DNA of 64,000 nucleotides from Candidatus Thermofonsia Clade 1 bacterium. GTDB taxonomy: Bacteria; Chloroflexota; Anaerolineae; Aggregatilineales; UBA2796. The notes beneath the pieces were generated by a model, which saw nothing but the letters and a program-made list of their open reading frames with translations, was not told the DNA's origin and made no database searches. Within the stretch, counting starts at the first letter, position 1. Every line of letters begins with the position of its first letter. Where the stretch lies: assembly GCA_002794705.1 (NCBI GenBank), contig PGTK01000004.1, forward strand, positions 1 through 64,000. The letters are read 5' to 3'. A program made the position numbers and the translations under genes. Positions 33,430 to 42,799 of this stretch are shown in pieces.

Positions 33430-35793
33430 CTAACTGACTTGAACTGGAGTAGTGTATACCTGCTCGACCGCAACGGTCTCGCCCACGATCTCAAAGCTGC
33501 CTGTTAAACGGATATCCTCAGCGGAAGTGCCGATGCTGATCACAATCTCGCCCGGTTCAACGATGTAGCGCATAGCGCGGTCGTAAAAGGCTAGATGGCG
33601 TACATCGAGTGTGAAGGTGATGCGTTTGCTCTCGTTCGGCTGCAGTGTGACGCGCTTGAAGCCCTTAAGCTGCTTGACGGGGCGAGTGACGCTGGCAATT
33701 GGATCGCTCACATAAAGCTGGACAACCTCATCGCCTGCCCGTTCGCCAATGTTGGTGAGCGTAAAGGTGATATTCACACACTGATCGGCGCGTGCTTGGG
33801 CTAAATCGAGGCTTAGGTTGCTGTACGCAAAGCGGGTGTAACTCAGCCCATGCCCAAAGGCGTAGAGCGGCTTGGCAGATAGGTCTACGTAATCACCCCA
33901 CCAGTTACTGCGCCCGCCGGAGGGCTTGTGTGCGTAGAAAGTTGGCACCTGCCCAACATGGCGCGGAAAAGTGATCGGTAGCCTGCCACTCGGATTGACT
34001 TTGCCGAAGAGAGCGTTGGCAATGGCTGCGCCGCCTTGTTCAGCAGGAAACCACGCTACCATGATCGCAGGCACATGCTCTGCCAGCCATGAGATGGCGT
34101 ACGGCCTACCCGTGAGCAGGATCACTACAGTAGGTGTGCCAGTGGCATGGACTGCCTTGATCAATTCACCCTGTACGCCCGGTAGCTCCAGTGTAGCACT
34201 ATCTATGGACTCGCCCGAAGTGGCACCTAGCGGCTTGGAAAGCCCCGACTTATCGCCCACTACAACCACTGCCACTTGCGCCTGCTTGGCAGCAGCGACG
34301 GCTTCAGCAAAGCCTGAGCGGTCTGTGCCTGTTACTTCGCAGCCCTTGGCGTACAGAACTTGTGTTGTCGGCGAGACGGACGCACGAATGCCCGCTAAGA
34401 CGCTCACTGAAGGCGGCATGAGCGCCGACCATTCTTGGCGCAGTGCATTTTCGCTCGGCGTGGGCGCATCAAGGCTCACGTTTGGATCGAAAATGCCCTC
34501 ATAGTGAGCAGGGAAGTGATAGTCGCCTTGCAGCAGACGGATGCTATCAGCATGCGGACCGATCACAGCAATGGACTCTATGGAGGGGCTGAGCGGCAGG
34601 AGATCGCCCTCATTTTTGAGCAAGACGAGCGTCTTTTCGGCAATTTGGCGTGAGAGCGCCACGCCTTGCGCATTGCTATATAGCTCAGGGATGCGCTCGG
34701 TCTGCACGAACGGATTCTCGAACAAGCCCAGCTGGAACTTGAGCGTCAGGATGCGCTTGACGCTCTCATCTACCAGCTGAGGATCGATCTTGCCTGTGGC
34801 AAGCCCGTGCAAGAGCGGCTCGCCGTAGCAATCCGCAGCCGGTAGCTCAAGGTCTAGACCCGCTTGTAAGCCAAAGTGGGCTGCCTCTGTTTTATCAGCT
34901 GCAATTCGGTGATACTCCACAAAGGTCTTCAAGGTGAAGTAGTCCGAAGCTACTACGCCGCTGAAACCGAGTTCACCGCGCAGAAAGTCATAGAGCAACT
35001 CGCGTGAGCTACCCAGTGGCACGCCGTCCAGTTCACTATAAGCATTCATGACGGTAGCTGCGCGGGCTTCGTGGATGGCTGCTTTGAAAGGCAGTGCATA
35101 GACCTCGCGCAATTCACGTGCGCCAATGTGCGCCGGCGCCCAGTTCAAACCGCCTTCAGAGGCGCTGTAGCCCAAGAAATGCTTGAGCGTTGCCGCTACC
35201 CCTTCGCGCAGATCGTCGCCTTGTAAGCCGCGCACATAGGCAATGCCCATCTGACTGATCAGGTAGGGGTCTTCGCCAAAGGTCTCTTCAACGCGTCCCC
35301 AGCGTGTGTCCCGCGCCACATCCAGCACGGGCGCAAGGGCATGATGCGCGCCAACAGCGCGCATTTGCGCACGGATCAGGCGTGTCATTTCTTCAATCAA
35401 TTCGGGCTGCCAAGTGGCTGCAAGACCAATTGCTTGCGGAAAGGTGGTAGCATTGCGCGCTAGATAGCCGGCGCAGCTCTCCTCATGCACCATAGCGGGA
35501 ATGCCCAAGCGCGTGTGGTGCTTCAAATAGCTCTGAATCGCGTTGGCAAGCTCAGCGCTCTGCACAGGTGGCAAGATCGAGGCGCCACCAACGCGAGTGA
35601 TCTGCCCGATGCCATGCTGTAGGTGCGGTGCAGCGCGCTCTGGATCGAACTGCCTTTCAGAGTTGATCAGCGCATTTACCCAGACGCTCTGTAGCTGTGC
35701 GACTTTTTCGGGCAAGGTCATTTCAGCCAGCAGAGCATCCACACGTGCTTGGACGGTCTGATAGGGATCAAGATAGCGTGGGATAGTAGTCAT
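33430..35793 (-). CDS. GH3 beta-glycosidase (beta-xylosidase/beta-glucosidase)
   Basis: The 787-residue enzyme has the three domains of large GH3 proteins. The TIM-like barrel carries the nucleophile Asp in GVVASDYFTLK (near residue 281) and the substrate-binding KHFLGYS. The alpha/beta sandwich holds SLSPSIESIAVIGPHAD, and a C-terminal Fn3-like domain has YPFGHGLSYT-type features (AFGHGLSYTRFAYSN). There is no signal peptide, so it acts inside the cell on imported oligosaccharides. In this operon, xylobiose or similar xylo-oligosaccharides are the likely substrate, but a beta-glucosidase role is possible. It starts 37 nt after the MalG-type permease. Confidence 0.9.
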   Translation of the reverse strand: MTTIPRYLDPYQTVQARVDALLAEMTLPEKVAQLQSVWVNALINSERQFDPERAAPHLQHGIGQITRVGGASILPPVQSAELANAIQSYLKHHTRLGIPAMVHEESCAGYLARNATTFPQAIGLAATWQPELIEEMTRLIRAQMRAVGAHHALAPVLDVARDTRWGRVEETFGEDPYLISQMGIAYVRGLQGDDLREGVAATLKHFLGYSASEGGLNWAPAHIGARELREVYALPFKAAIHEARAATVMNAYSELDGVPLGSSRELLYDFLRGELGFSGVVASDYFTLKTFVEYHRIAADKTEAAHFGLQAGLDLELPAADCYGEPLLHGLATGKIDPQLVDESVKRILTLKFQLGLFENPFVQTERIPELYSNAQGVALSRQIAEKTLVLLKNEGDLLPLSPSIESIAVIGPHADSIRLLQGDYHFPAHYEGIFDPNVSLDAPTPSENALRQEWSALMPPSVSVLAGIRASVSPTTQVLYAKGCEVTGTDRSGFAEAVAAAKQAQVAVVVVGDKSGLSKPLGATSGESIDSATLELPGVQGELIKAVHATGTPTVVILLTGRPYAISWLAEHVPAIMVAWFPAEQGGAAIANALFGKVNPSGRLPITFPRHVGQVPTFYAHKPSGGRSNWWGDYVDLSAKPLYAFGHGLSYTRFAYSNLSLDLAQARADQCVNITFTLTNIGERAGDEVVQLYVSDPIASVTRPVKQLKGFKRVTLQPNESKRITFTLDVRHLAFYDRAMRYIVEPGEIVISIGTSAEDIRLTGSFEIVGETVAVEQVYTTPVQVS

Positions 35794-35830
35794 ATAGCAA
35801 CCTAGTTTCTGGATGTGATAGCCTCGACTT

Positions 35831-36721
35831 TTAGCCTTTCAACTCGCCACCGGTTAGCCCAGTGACAATGAAACGCTGTGTGAAGATGTAAAAGATGACC
35901 ACAGGGATGATCAAAATGGTGATATACGCCATGATCAGCGCCCACTCCGAGCCGTACTGCCCCTGAAACTGCATGATTCCCAGAGGGAGCGGCCACAACT
36001 TCGGATCATTCAGCACAAGGAGCGGCAGAAAATACTCATTCCAAGCGGCAATGATCTGGAGCGTGGCAACTGCAGCAATTGCAGGGCGTGCCATCGGGAT
36101 TAAAATGAAGCGGAAAAAGCCCAAAGTGGAGCAGCCATCAATATAGGCAGCATCTTCCAGCTCCGTAGGGATCGCCATGAAGAAGCTGCGCAGGATCACC
36201 ACGCTGCCCGGCAAACTGAAGGCGACCATTGGCAAAATGACGCCCCAGAGGCTGTTGATCAATCCCAGCTGCCGAATCTGGATGAAGATCGGCAGAATAG
36301 CCACTACCAGAGGAAACAACAATCCTAAAGACAGCACATTGAACAGGAAATTCTTGCCCAGAAACTGCATTCGGCTGAAGACGAAGGCAAGGCAGGTCGA
36401 GAGCGTTACGCCGATCACAGTCACACCTGTTGTCAGCAGCAAGCTGTTCCCAAAGGCATTCCAAAACGTGGAACTGGTCAGGATGCGCTCAAAGTTTTGC
36501 CATTGTATGCCCTGCTTAGGCAGACCGAACGGCTCTGCCAAGAACTCACCAGTGGTGCGGATGCCTCCTAAAACGGCTGTCAGGCTTGGGGCAAGGATGA
36601 TTAGAGTCACAAAGGTCAGCACTGCGTATTTTACGATGTTCACCAACAGCCGACGGTAGTTCAGGCGATGTTTCTTTGACCGCCTAGGCAATTCTGTTAC
36701 TGCTGTTGCATAGTTGATCAT
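35831..36721 (-). CDS. Sugar ABC transporter permease, MalG type
   Basis: The 296-residue inner-membrane subunit has six predicted helices and the EAA coupling motif in ELEDAAYIDGCSTLGFFRFILIP. PMARPAIAAVATLQIIAAWNEYFLPLL is typical of carbohydrate permeases of the MalG/CUT1 group. It forms a heterodimer with the upstream MalF-type protein. The ATPase is not encoded here and is probably a shared MsmK-like subunit, as is common for CUT1 systems. It lies 10 nt behind the MalF-type gene. Confidence 0.9.
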   Translation of the reverse strand: MINYATAVTELPRRSKKHRLNYRRLLVNIVKYAVLTFVTLIILAPSLTAVLGGIRTTGEFLAEPFGLPKQGIQWQNFERILTSSTFWNAFGNSLLLTTGVTVIGVTLSTCLAFVFSRMQFLGKNFLFNVLSLGLLFPLVVAILPIFIQIRQLGLINSLWGVILPMVAFSLPGSVVILRSFFMAIPTELEDAAYIDGCSTLGFFRFILIPMARPAIAAVATLQIIAAWNEYFLPLLVLNDPKLWPLPLGIMQFQGQYGSEWALIMAYITILIIPVVIFYIFTQRFIVTGLTGGELKG

Positions 36722-36731
36722 GGTAACTTTC

Positions 36732-37685
36732 CTAGTCTCTCAGCGTGTAATCTTGGCGCATGACCAAACGCTGATAGCCGAGCGAGAAAAACAGCGTGAT
36801 GCAAAACAGCACTACAGCTACGGCACTGCCATAGCCCAAGGCAAAGCGCTGAATGCCGTATTTGTACAGGTACGTTGCAATGGTCGAAGTGGCATTGACC
36901 GGTCCGCCCTGTGTCAGAATCCAAATGATCACGAACTGCTGAAAGGCGCCCAAGACGGATAGAAAGATCGTCAGACGAATCGTCCTGCCCAAGAGCGGGA
37001 TAGTCACAAAGCGCAGCACTTGGAATTCGTTGCAGCCGTCAATGCGCCCTGCTTCCTCAAGTTCCTTGGGAATGGATTGCAACCCTGCCATGTACAGAAT
37101 CATGTAAAAGCCGAAGTATTTCCACGTCAGCACTAAAAAAATCGCATAGAGGGCAATGTTGCGATCCGCTAGCCAAGCGATGTACTTGAAGTTTGGGATG
37201 ATCGCCTCGAAAACGCGGTTCATCAAGCCCATGTTCGGATGCAGAACATACAGCCAGATGAGTGCTGTGATCACCTCTGAAAAAACGTAAGGGATGAACA
37301 AGATCGCTCGAAAGACCTGCCGCCCGAACAGCTGTCCGCGCCCGACCAAAATTGCCAAGCCTAGCGCTAAAGGCAGTTGCAGCACTAGCGAAGAGAGCAT
37401 TAAGATCAGGCTGTTGCCGATAGAGCGGATGAAAATGCTGTCGTTAATCAGGTCAACATAGTTGCTCAGCCCACGAAAATCAGTGGGTGGACCAAAACCG
37501 TTCCATCGGAACAAGCTAAAGTAGCTTGATTGGAAGATCGGGATCAGCAAGAAAGTCAGGAAGATGACCATGCCGGGCAGCGTTAGCAGTACAACCGTGA
37601 GCCACTTGCTCTGAATGCGGTTAAGAGCCTGCCCTGCGAAGGAAAGGTCAGTTCGCGGCAAGACGCGAAAACGAATGGTAGACAT
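36732..37685 (-). CDS. Sugar ABC transporter permease, MalF type
   Basis: The 317-residue membrane subunit has an EAA loop in IPKELEEAGRIDGCNEFQVLRFVTIPLL and six helices beginning with TVVLLTLPGMVIFLTFLLIPIF. It pairs with the MalG-type permease. The frame is open 35 codons further upstream, but that stretch lies in a region forming a large hairpin, so ATG 37683-37685 is preferred. The gap to the binding-protein gene is 116 nt and holds that hairpin. Confidence 0.87.
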   Translation of the reverse strand: MSTIRFRVLPRTDLSFAGQALNRIQSKWLTVVLLTLPGMVIFLTFLLIPIFQSSYFSLFRWNGFGPPTDFRGLSNYVDLINDSIFIRSIGNSLILMLSSLVLQLPLALGLAILVGRGQLFGRQVFRAILFIPYVFSEVITALIWLYVLHPNMGLMNRVFEAIIPNFKYIAWLADRNIALYAIFLVLTWKYFGFYMILYMAGLQSIPKELEEAGRIDGCNEFQVLRFVTIPLLGRTIRLTIFLSVLGAFQQFVIIWILTQGGPVNATSTIATYLYKYGIQRFALGYGSAVAVVLFCITLFFSLGYQRLVMRQDYTLRD

Positions 37686-37739
37686 AGCACGCTCGCTTTT
37701 GCTATATTCAAGGGCGATGTGAGTAACATCGGTTTGAGC

Positions 37740-37795
37740 GGCAGGTGTGCAGACTCGCCCATCGGTTGGCAGCCAAAGCGGTCTACACACCCGCC
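37740..37795 (-). promoter_or_regulatory. Large mRNA hairpin between binding protein and permeases
   Basis: On the minus strand the arms 37781-37795 and 37740-37754 form about 15 bp with two G-U-type pairs and enclose a small inner hairpin. It follows the binding-protein stop by 6 nt. Such structures are known to protect the upstream mRNA and lower downstream expression, giving excess binding protein. Confidence 0.7.
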
Positions 37796-37801
37796 CTTGA
37801 G

Positions 37802-39073
37802 CTAGTTGTCTAGCTCACGCCGTGCAGCGGCTTCAATCGCAGCAGCTACCTCAGCGGGAGTAGCCACACCTGCAAAAAGCATCTCTACGCTATCGTTCAC
37901 AACCTGACCGACAGCCGGCGGCAAGAACTGATCATAGTAGAGCTGGAAGTACGGTGCCTCATTGCGCGCATTGAGGATGGTCTGCAGAATGGGATCGGTC
38001 ACTGCGTCTTCAGCCTCTGCCACTGTTGGCAAGACCCAGATCGCCGCAGCGCGCCGCTGGACATCGGGACTGGTGATATAGCGCAGGAAAGCAACTGCCT
38101 CAGGCTCGGCTCTGGCGCCCACGGCAAAGCCATCGCCACCGCCCAGCACGTCGTTCGGATTACCGGCGCCACCTTCCACAGCCGGGAACGGGAACCAGCC
38201 CAGATTCTCGCCCAAACCACCGCTTTGGCTAGAGCTTGCTTGCACACTTGGCGCCCACTGACCCATCAGCTCCATTGCGGCACGCGAGTCGCCCATAGCT
38301 GCAGCCTGATCGCCATAGCCCAAGCCTAAGAAGCCCTCCATAAATGGCTCTAGGTCAATCAGTTCCTTCAGGTACTCGCCCGCCTTGACAAACGGCTCTG
38401 CCTCAAAGCTGCTTGTGCGATTATAAGCCGCTAGGAACGCCTCTTCGCCGCCCAGACGAATCGCCAAGTAGACCCACCAGAAATGACCCGGCCACTTATC
38501 GCGCTCGCCCAGTGCGATAGGCGTGATGCCAGCCGCCTTCAGCTTCTTGACAACTTCGAGGAACTCTGTCCACGTCTCAGGGAGCTTCTCGATGCCAGCT
38601 TGAGCGAACAGCGCTTTGTTATAGAACATGCCAACAGTGCCCCACGTCCACGGCACGCCATAGTACTCACCGTTGCGCCCGTAGAGCTCCAGAGCCGCCT
38701 TGGCACTGAACGAATTGCGCCATTCGCCTTCCAACTCAGCAGCGATATTCTTCACTAAGCCTGCTTTGGCATACTCCCACAGCACGCCGCCGCCCCAGCT
38801 CTGGAAGAGATCGGGCGGGTCGCCGGCTTGCATCACAGTCACTAAGCGGCTCTTGAAGGCCTCATTTTCCAAGACCGTGATCTCGATCTTGACGTTCGGA
38901 TTCGCCGCCATGAACTCATCCGCCACGCTCTGCCAGAAAGCGCTCTGCGCAGCATCTGTGTTGATGTGCCACCAGGTGATGACCACTTGGCTCTGTGCCT
39001 GCGCGATCGGCGCAGCCATTGAGACCATCAAAACCAGTGCCGCAAGCACATAAGCGAAACGTTTGTTAAACAT
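37802..39073 (-). CDS. Sugar ABC solute-binding protein (CUT1)
   Basis: The 423-residue exported protein has a signal peptide (LAALVLMVSMAAPIAQAQ) and the family-1 binding-protein pattern: VVITWWHINTDA, DEFMAANPNVKIEI, VLENEAFKSRLVTVMQAGDPPDLFQSWGGG and YGVPWTWGTVGMFYNKALFAQAGI. It captures an oligosaccharide for the MalF/MalG-type permeases. With Rex-like GH8 and GH3 in the operon the ligand is probably xylo-oligosaccharide. A strong AAAGGAGG site precedes ATG 39071-39073. Confidence 0.9.
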   Translation of the reverse strand: MFNKRFAYVLAALVLMVSMAAPIAQAQSQVVITWWHINTDAAQSAFWQSVADEFMAANPNVKIEITVLENEAFKSRLVTVMQAGDPPDLFQSWGGGVLWEYAKAGLVKNIAAELEGEWRNSFSAKAALELYGRNGEYYGVPWTWGTVGMFYNKALFAQAGIEKLPETWTEFLEVVKKLKAAGITPIALGERDKWPGHFWWVYLAIRLGGEEAFLAAYNRTSSFEAEPFVKAGEYLKELIDLEPFMEGFLGLGYGDQAAAMGDSRAAMELMGQWAPSVQASSSQSGGLGENLGWFPFPAVEGGAGNPNDVLGGGDGFAVGARAEPEAVAFLRYITSPDVQRRAAAIWVLPTVAEAEDAVTDPILQTILNARNEAPYFQLYYDQFLPPAVGQVVNDSVEMLFAGVATPAEVAAAIEAAARRELDN

Positions 39074-39165
39074 AAGATCCTCCTTTAACTGACTTACAAG
39101 TTAGACCCCTAGCCGAACAGATATGCTTCTCGTGTTTTAGTACGCTATGCACCTCCTTTGTGCGC

Positions 39166-40194
39166 TCAGACGATCGCTTGGCAAGAATCGCGCACGATCA
39201 GCTGCGTTGAGAGCGTGACACGGCGCGCTGGTTGACTGGGATTTTCAATCTGTTCGAGCAACAAGCGCACAGCCGTGCGTCCCATTTCATCCAGCGGCTG
39301 ACGTACGGTTGTCAGTCTGGGATGAACGAGCGAGGCTTGTGGGACATCATCAAAGCCGATGATTGAGACATCCTCAGGTATGCGTAGACCGCGCTCACGG
39401 ATGGCTTGCATGGCGCCGAAAGCCGACAGATCGTTGCTGGCAAAGATCGCCGTAGGCGGATGGTCGAGGTCGAGCAGCACAGAGGCCGCCTGATGGCCCG
39501 TCGGCTGCCAGAAATCGCCTTGCACCACCAGTTCAGGATCGAAGTCAATAGCGTTCTCAGCAAGCGCTGCTTTGTAGCCTTCCAGACGCTCGCGTGCGCT
39601 GGCGATCTGCATCATGCCCGTGATTATCCCGATGCGCCGATGTCCCAGCTGGATCAGGTACTCGGTCGCCTCGTAGGCACCTTGCCAGTTTGTGGCGTCT
39701 ACTACATTGCTCTGACCGCTAGGATCGCTTTGATCCACAAGCACATAGGGGAAGTCTCGAGCTTGGAGCTCTTGCAGATAGTCTGTGACCAGCGGCACAA
39801 CTAAGATGAGACCATCTGTCAGCCCGTTAGCAATGGCACGTACGTGCATTGCTTCCTTGCCACGCTGCCGATGCGTGGTGTAGAGCATCAGGTCGTAGTT
39901 CACACGCGAGAGTTCTTCATCAATGCCGCGTGCAATTTCGCCAATATAGCCGTTATCCAAACCCGGCACCAGCAAGCCAATGATGTTAGCTCTACCGCCA
40001 GCTAGACTGCGTGCGCCCACATTTGCCACATAGCCCAGACGTTGTGCCGCTTCCAACACACGCTGCCGCGTCTCATCCCTGACAAACTCAAAGCCGCTCA
40101 AAACGCGAGAGACTGTTGAGTAGGAAACGCCTGTCTCTCTGGCGATGTCTACGATCGTCACTTGGCGATTCTTGCGTGGTGCCGATTTATTCAT
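39166..40194 (-). CDS. LacI-family transcriptional regulator of the xylo-oligosaccharide operon
   Basis: The 342-residue protein has an N-terminal HTH ([22 protein letters not shown], residues 13-34), the hinge [15 protein letters not shown] and a periplasmic-binding-protein-like sensor domain ([36 protein letters not shown]). It should bind palindromic operators and release them on binding a sugar. Two matching palindromes lie 28-111 nt upstream of its start, so it probably controls itself and the whole downstream operon. Its stop lies 92 nt before the binding-protein gene. Confidence 0.93.
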   Translation of the reverse strand: MNKSAPRKNRQVTIVDIARETGVSYSTVSRVLSGFEFVRDETRQRVLEAAQRLGYVANVGARSLAGGRANIIGLLVPGLDNGYIGEIARGIDEELSRVNYDLMLYTTHRQRGKEAMHVRAIANGLTDGLILVVPLVTDYLQELQARDFPYVLVDQSDPSGQSNVVDATNWQGAYEATEYLIQLGHRRIGIITGMMQIASARERLEGYKAALAENAIDFDPELVVQGDFWQPTGHQAASVLLDLDHPPTAIFASNDLSAFGAMQAIRERGLRIPEDVSIIGFDDVPQASLVHPRLTTVRQPLDEMGRTAVRLLLEQIENPSQPARRVTLSTQLIVRDSCQAIV

Positions 40195-40221
40195 TCAGCT
40201 TTCCTCAAGGCGTCTCGCACA

Positions 40222-40239
40222 TTTGCAAGCGTTTGCAAA
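40222..40239. promoter_or_regulatory. LacI-type operator 1
   Basis: TTTGCAAGCGTTTGCAAA is a near-perfect palindrome with a central CG, typical of LacI-family operators. It lies 28 nt before the lacI-type start. Confidence 0.8.
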
Positions 40240-40287
40240 ATACTGCAAAAATAAAGCGTCCTCAAATTGATAACGCGATGCACTTGC

Positions 40288-40305
40288 TTTGCAAACGCTT
40301 GCAAT
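40288..40305. promoter_or_regulatory. LacI-type operator 2
   Basis: TTTGCAAACGCTTGCAAT is a second copy of the palindrome in mirrored form. Its centre is 66 bp from that of operator 1. The pair could loop DNA across the promoter. Confidence 0.8.
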
Positions 40306-40414
40306 CACTTTACAGCTAAACAGACCCCTTTGTCAAGTTTTTGGGCAGAATGCACAAAAGACTCTTCACAATGGACAAGAGGAAAGTCGAGGGATAGAGA
40401 GGCGCGGCGCGCCC

Positions 40415-41674
40415 TCAGTGTGCCAGCACCATCAGGACACTGTGCATTTCATCGGGCGTCAAGCCGCCGTGATGTCCCAGAAAGGTCTGTTCGAATTTGC
40501 CCTGCTCATGCCACCAGACCGACTCATGCGCGTAGGGTAGCACGACTAGCTCACCGAGCCGCTTGCGAAAGACCTCTGAGCAGTGCAAGCCGAAAAAGCC
40601 CTCTTCAATCAGGTCGCTAGTGCGGTAGACCTCAGCGCAGCCGCGCAGGTGCGCCGTGAGCATGGCGTATGCCTCATCAAGGTGCGCCTGCTTCACATAC
40701 AGGAACATATCGCGGGCGGAGCCAGCCGGCACTAGCGGCGCGCCGCGCCGATCCACGCGGAAAAGCGGCGTGAGCTGTGGCAATTCGCGGTTCAGGTAGC
40801 GCGTAGTACTCGGATCAACTTCCACTTGCCCGTGATCGGCGGTCAGGAGGATGAGCGTCTCGCCGTCGCGCTCCAGATTGGCGAAGAAAATCCGCTCTAG
40901 GGCAGTGAAAAAGGTGTCTATTTCGGCGCGATGATGGGCGGAGTCGGGACCGTAGCCATGAGCAATGGAGTCAAGCGCCGAATAGTAGTAAAAGACGTAA
41001 GCGCGCTCTTTAAGACTGTTGAGCAGGTATGCTAAGTTCAGCAAGCCCTGCGAGAGCGTGACGAAGGGCAGAATCTCGGCGCCATTTGTGAGCGTCTTGC
41101 TGTAAGAGGAATGGGCGATTGTGCTTTCCTGCAGCACGTAGCTCTGGATGCCGTGCGCTGCTAACGCTTGGTAGATGGTCTGTTGGGGCAGGATCGCGCC
41201 CGGCGCCACGACGTTACGGAGGCTCTCGCGGTGTGTGGCGGCGTAGCTGAAGGTGAGCGGCGAGATGATCGCGTCTAGGCTTGGCTCATAGTAGAACCAT
41301 TCGTATACGCCGCTCTCTCCGACGGGCAGTCCGCTGTTGATGGTGGTCACATGGGCGGAGGTGGTGGAGGGGAACTGGACGCTGATCTTCGAAATCACGC
41401 CTGAGTCGGCGAAGCGCTTGAGGGCGGGATATTCTTTGTAGTAATTCATCAGAAAGCGCCAGCCAAAGCTATCCACTAGGATCAGGGCGACTTTGCGATA
41501 GCGCTGTGGCAGGTGTCCGAAGATTTTGAGGGGCAAGCCGCCTGATTCGCCCGTGAGCGCGTAGCGGACTGTCTGAGGAATTTGCGCAAAGCTGTAGCCC
41601 TCGTAGAGCGGACGGGCAAAGGCGGCATTGAAGCGTGCGGCGTCCACTTGCTGGATTGACTCTTCGTTGAACAC
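40415..41674 (-). CDS. Alkaline-phosphatase-superfamily phosphodiesterase/pyrophosphatase
   Basis: The 419-residue protein has the fold of nucleotide pyrophosphatases/phosphodiesterases: LILVDSFGWRFL with the first metal Asp, FPSTTSAHVTTINSGLPVGESGVYEW with a nucleophile Thr/Ser, YYSALDSIAHGYGPDSAHHRAEID and LLTADHGQVEVDP with the metal-binding Asp-His. It probably cleaves a phosphodiester or pyrophosphate bond. No signal peptide is visible, so it is cytoplasmic. It is the third gene of an operon with a P-loop ATPase (22-nt gap) and an HTH-HD-CHAD protein. The substrate is unknown. Confidence 0.87.
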   Translation of the reverse strand: MFNEESIQQVDAARFNAAFARPLYEGYSFAQIPQTVRYALTGESGGLPLKIFGHLPQRYRKVALILVDSFGWRFLMNYYKEYPALKRFADSGVISKISVQFPSTTSAHVTTINSGLPVGESGVYEWFYYEPSLDAIISPLTFSYAATHRESLRNVVAPGAILPQQTIYQALAAHGIQSYVLQESTIAHSSYSKTLTNGAEILPFVTLSQGLLNLAYLLNSLKERAYVFYYYSALDSIAHGYGPDSAHHRAEIDTFFTALERIFFANLERDGETLILLTADHGQVEVDPSTTRYLNRELPQLTPLFRVDRRGAPLVPAGSARDMFLYVKQAHLDEAYAMLTAHLRGCAEVYRTSDLIEEGFFGLHCSEVFRKRLGELVVLPYAHESVWWHEQGKFEQTFLGHHGGLTPDEMHSVLMVLAH

Positions 41675-41696
41675 GCTACTCTCCTGCCCTAGGGCG

Positions 41697-42779
41697 CTAA
41701 TCGGGCTGCTGCTTGGCGAATTCCTGCACGATCAGGCTGAAGACGCGCCGTCCCTGCCCTTGTTTTTCCACCACCAGACCCTTCGCCTTCAGTTCAGTGA
41801 GGGTCGGCTCATCCTGAGCTGTGTTGCGCCCTGTGGCAAGCCGCTTTAAGGCGGCGCGTTCCGCTCCAGTGAGCGATTCCCAAATGCGCTGACATTCTTT
41901 CCAAGTCATTTGCTCGTTGATCAGCAGTTCACCCATGCGTTTGGGCGTGGCGGGCTGCTCTTTGAGGGTCTCCAGCAGGTTGAAGGCGCTGCGCATCAAG
42001 CCGGGGTGTCCGCCGCAGATGTCAATCAGCATGTCGCGGGTTTCGCGGCGCAAGGGGAAGTTCAGGCGCGCTTCTAGCTCCTTAATCATGATCTCGGAGT
42101 CTTTGAGATCGTACGGTCCGATGGCGAAGGTGTTATCCGTGAACAGTTCGTAGAATTCTTCAGCTTCGGCGCGGCGCTCTGGCGGGCGCTGATAGGGCAT
42201 CGGGTAGCGCGTGGTGACCAGATAGGTCAGCTGGTATTTGAAGCGGTTGCGCAGGGCGCGCAAGTTGCGGAAGAGCTGAGCATCAAATTCGCTCATCACG
42301 TAATCGAATTCGTCAAAGCAGAGCGTGAATTTCAGGCGTGTGCCGCGCATGAGTTCATCCAGACCGCTCGTTAGGTAGCGGAAGGCGATGCTGCGCTCGC
42401 GCACTACGGCGTCATACATGCTCTCAAGGCGCGGACGCACGCTCTGCACAATCGGATTTTCAACGGGCTGCAGCGCGCTGACCAGATTGTAGGCGATGCT
42501 CTCATAAGCCGCCCAGACCGTGCGCTCAAGCCAAGCGTTGCACTCAACCAGCACGAGGAAATGCGTGAAAGCGTCATCGCCCAGATGATATTGAGCAGTC
42601 TCAGGGCGGGTCAGGTGCAACATGAAGCGCGATTTGCCGCTACTGCCCACGCCGATCAGGGCGCAACATTCGCCGCGACTCAAGCCCGTCAGGATGCTCG
42701 CCGTCAGGTTCATGCGATAGTCAAGCGGGTGGCGCGGCTTGGGATCGCGCATGGGCGGCGTGTAGTAGCTGTAGCTCAT
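41697..42779 (-). CDS. STAND-type P-loop ATPase with winged-helix tail
   Basis: The 360-residue protein shows Walker A GVGSSGKSR (43-51), Walker B KFTLCFDEFDYVMSE near 150-160, a sensor VTTRYPMP and a C-terminal winged-helix segment (SLTGAERAALKRLATG ... LKAKGLVVEKQ). This is the arrangement of archaeal/bacterial STAND or MNS-type ATPases that act as switches, often with DNA. Its start lies 20 nt after the HTH-HD-CHAD gene and its end 22 nt before the phosphodiesterase gene, so the three are one operon. The target is unknown. Confidence 0.82.
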   Translation of the reverse strand: MSYSYYTPPMRDPKPRHPLDYRMNLTASILTGLSRGECCALIGVGSSGKSRFMLHLTRPETAQYHLGDDAFTHFLVLVECNAWLERTVWAAYESIAYNLVSALQPVENPIVQSVRPRLESMYDAVVRERSIAFRYLTSGLDELMRGTRLKFTLCFDEFDYVMSEFDAQLFRNLRALRNRFKYQLTYLVTTRYPMPYQRPPERRAEAEEFYELFTDNTFAIGPYDLKDSEIMIKELEARLNFPLRRETRDMLIDICGGHPGLMRSAFNLLETLKEQPATPKRMGELLINEQMTWKECQRIWESLTGAERAALKRLATGRNTAQDEPTLTELKAKGLVVEKQGQGRRVFSLIVQEFAKQQPD

Positions 42780-42799
42780 GCCGAAAGACCTTCCATATA

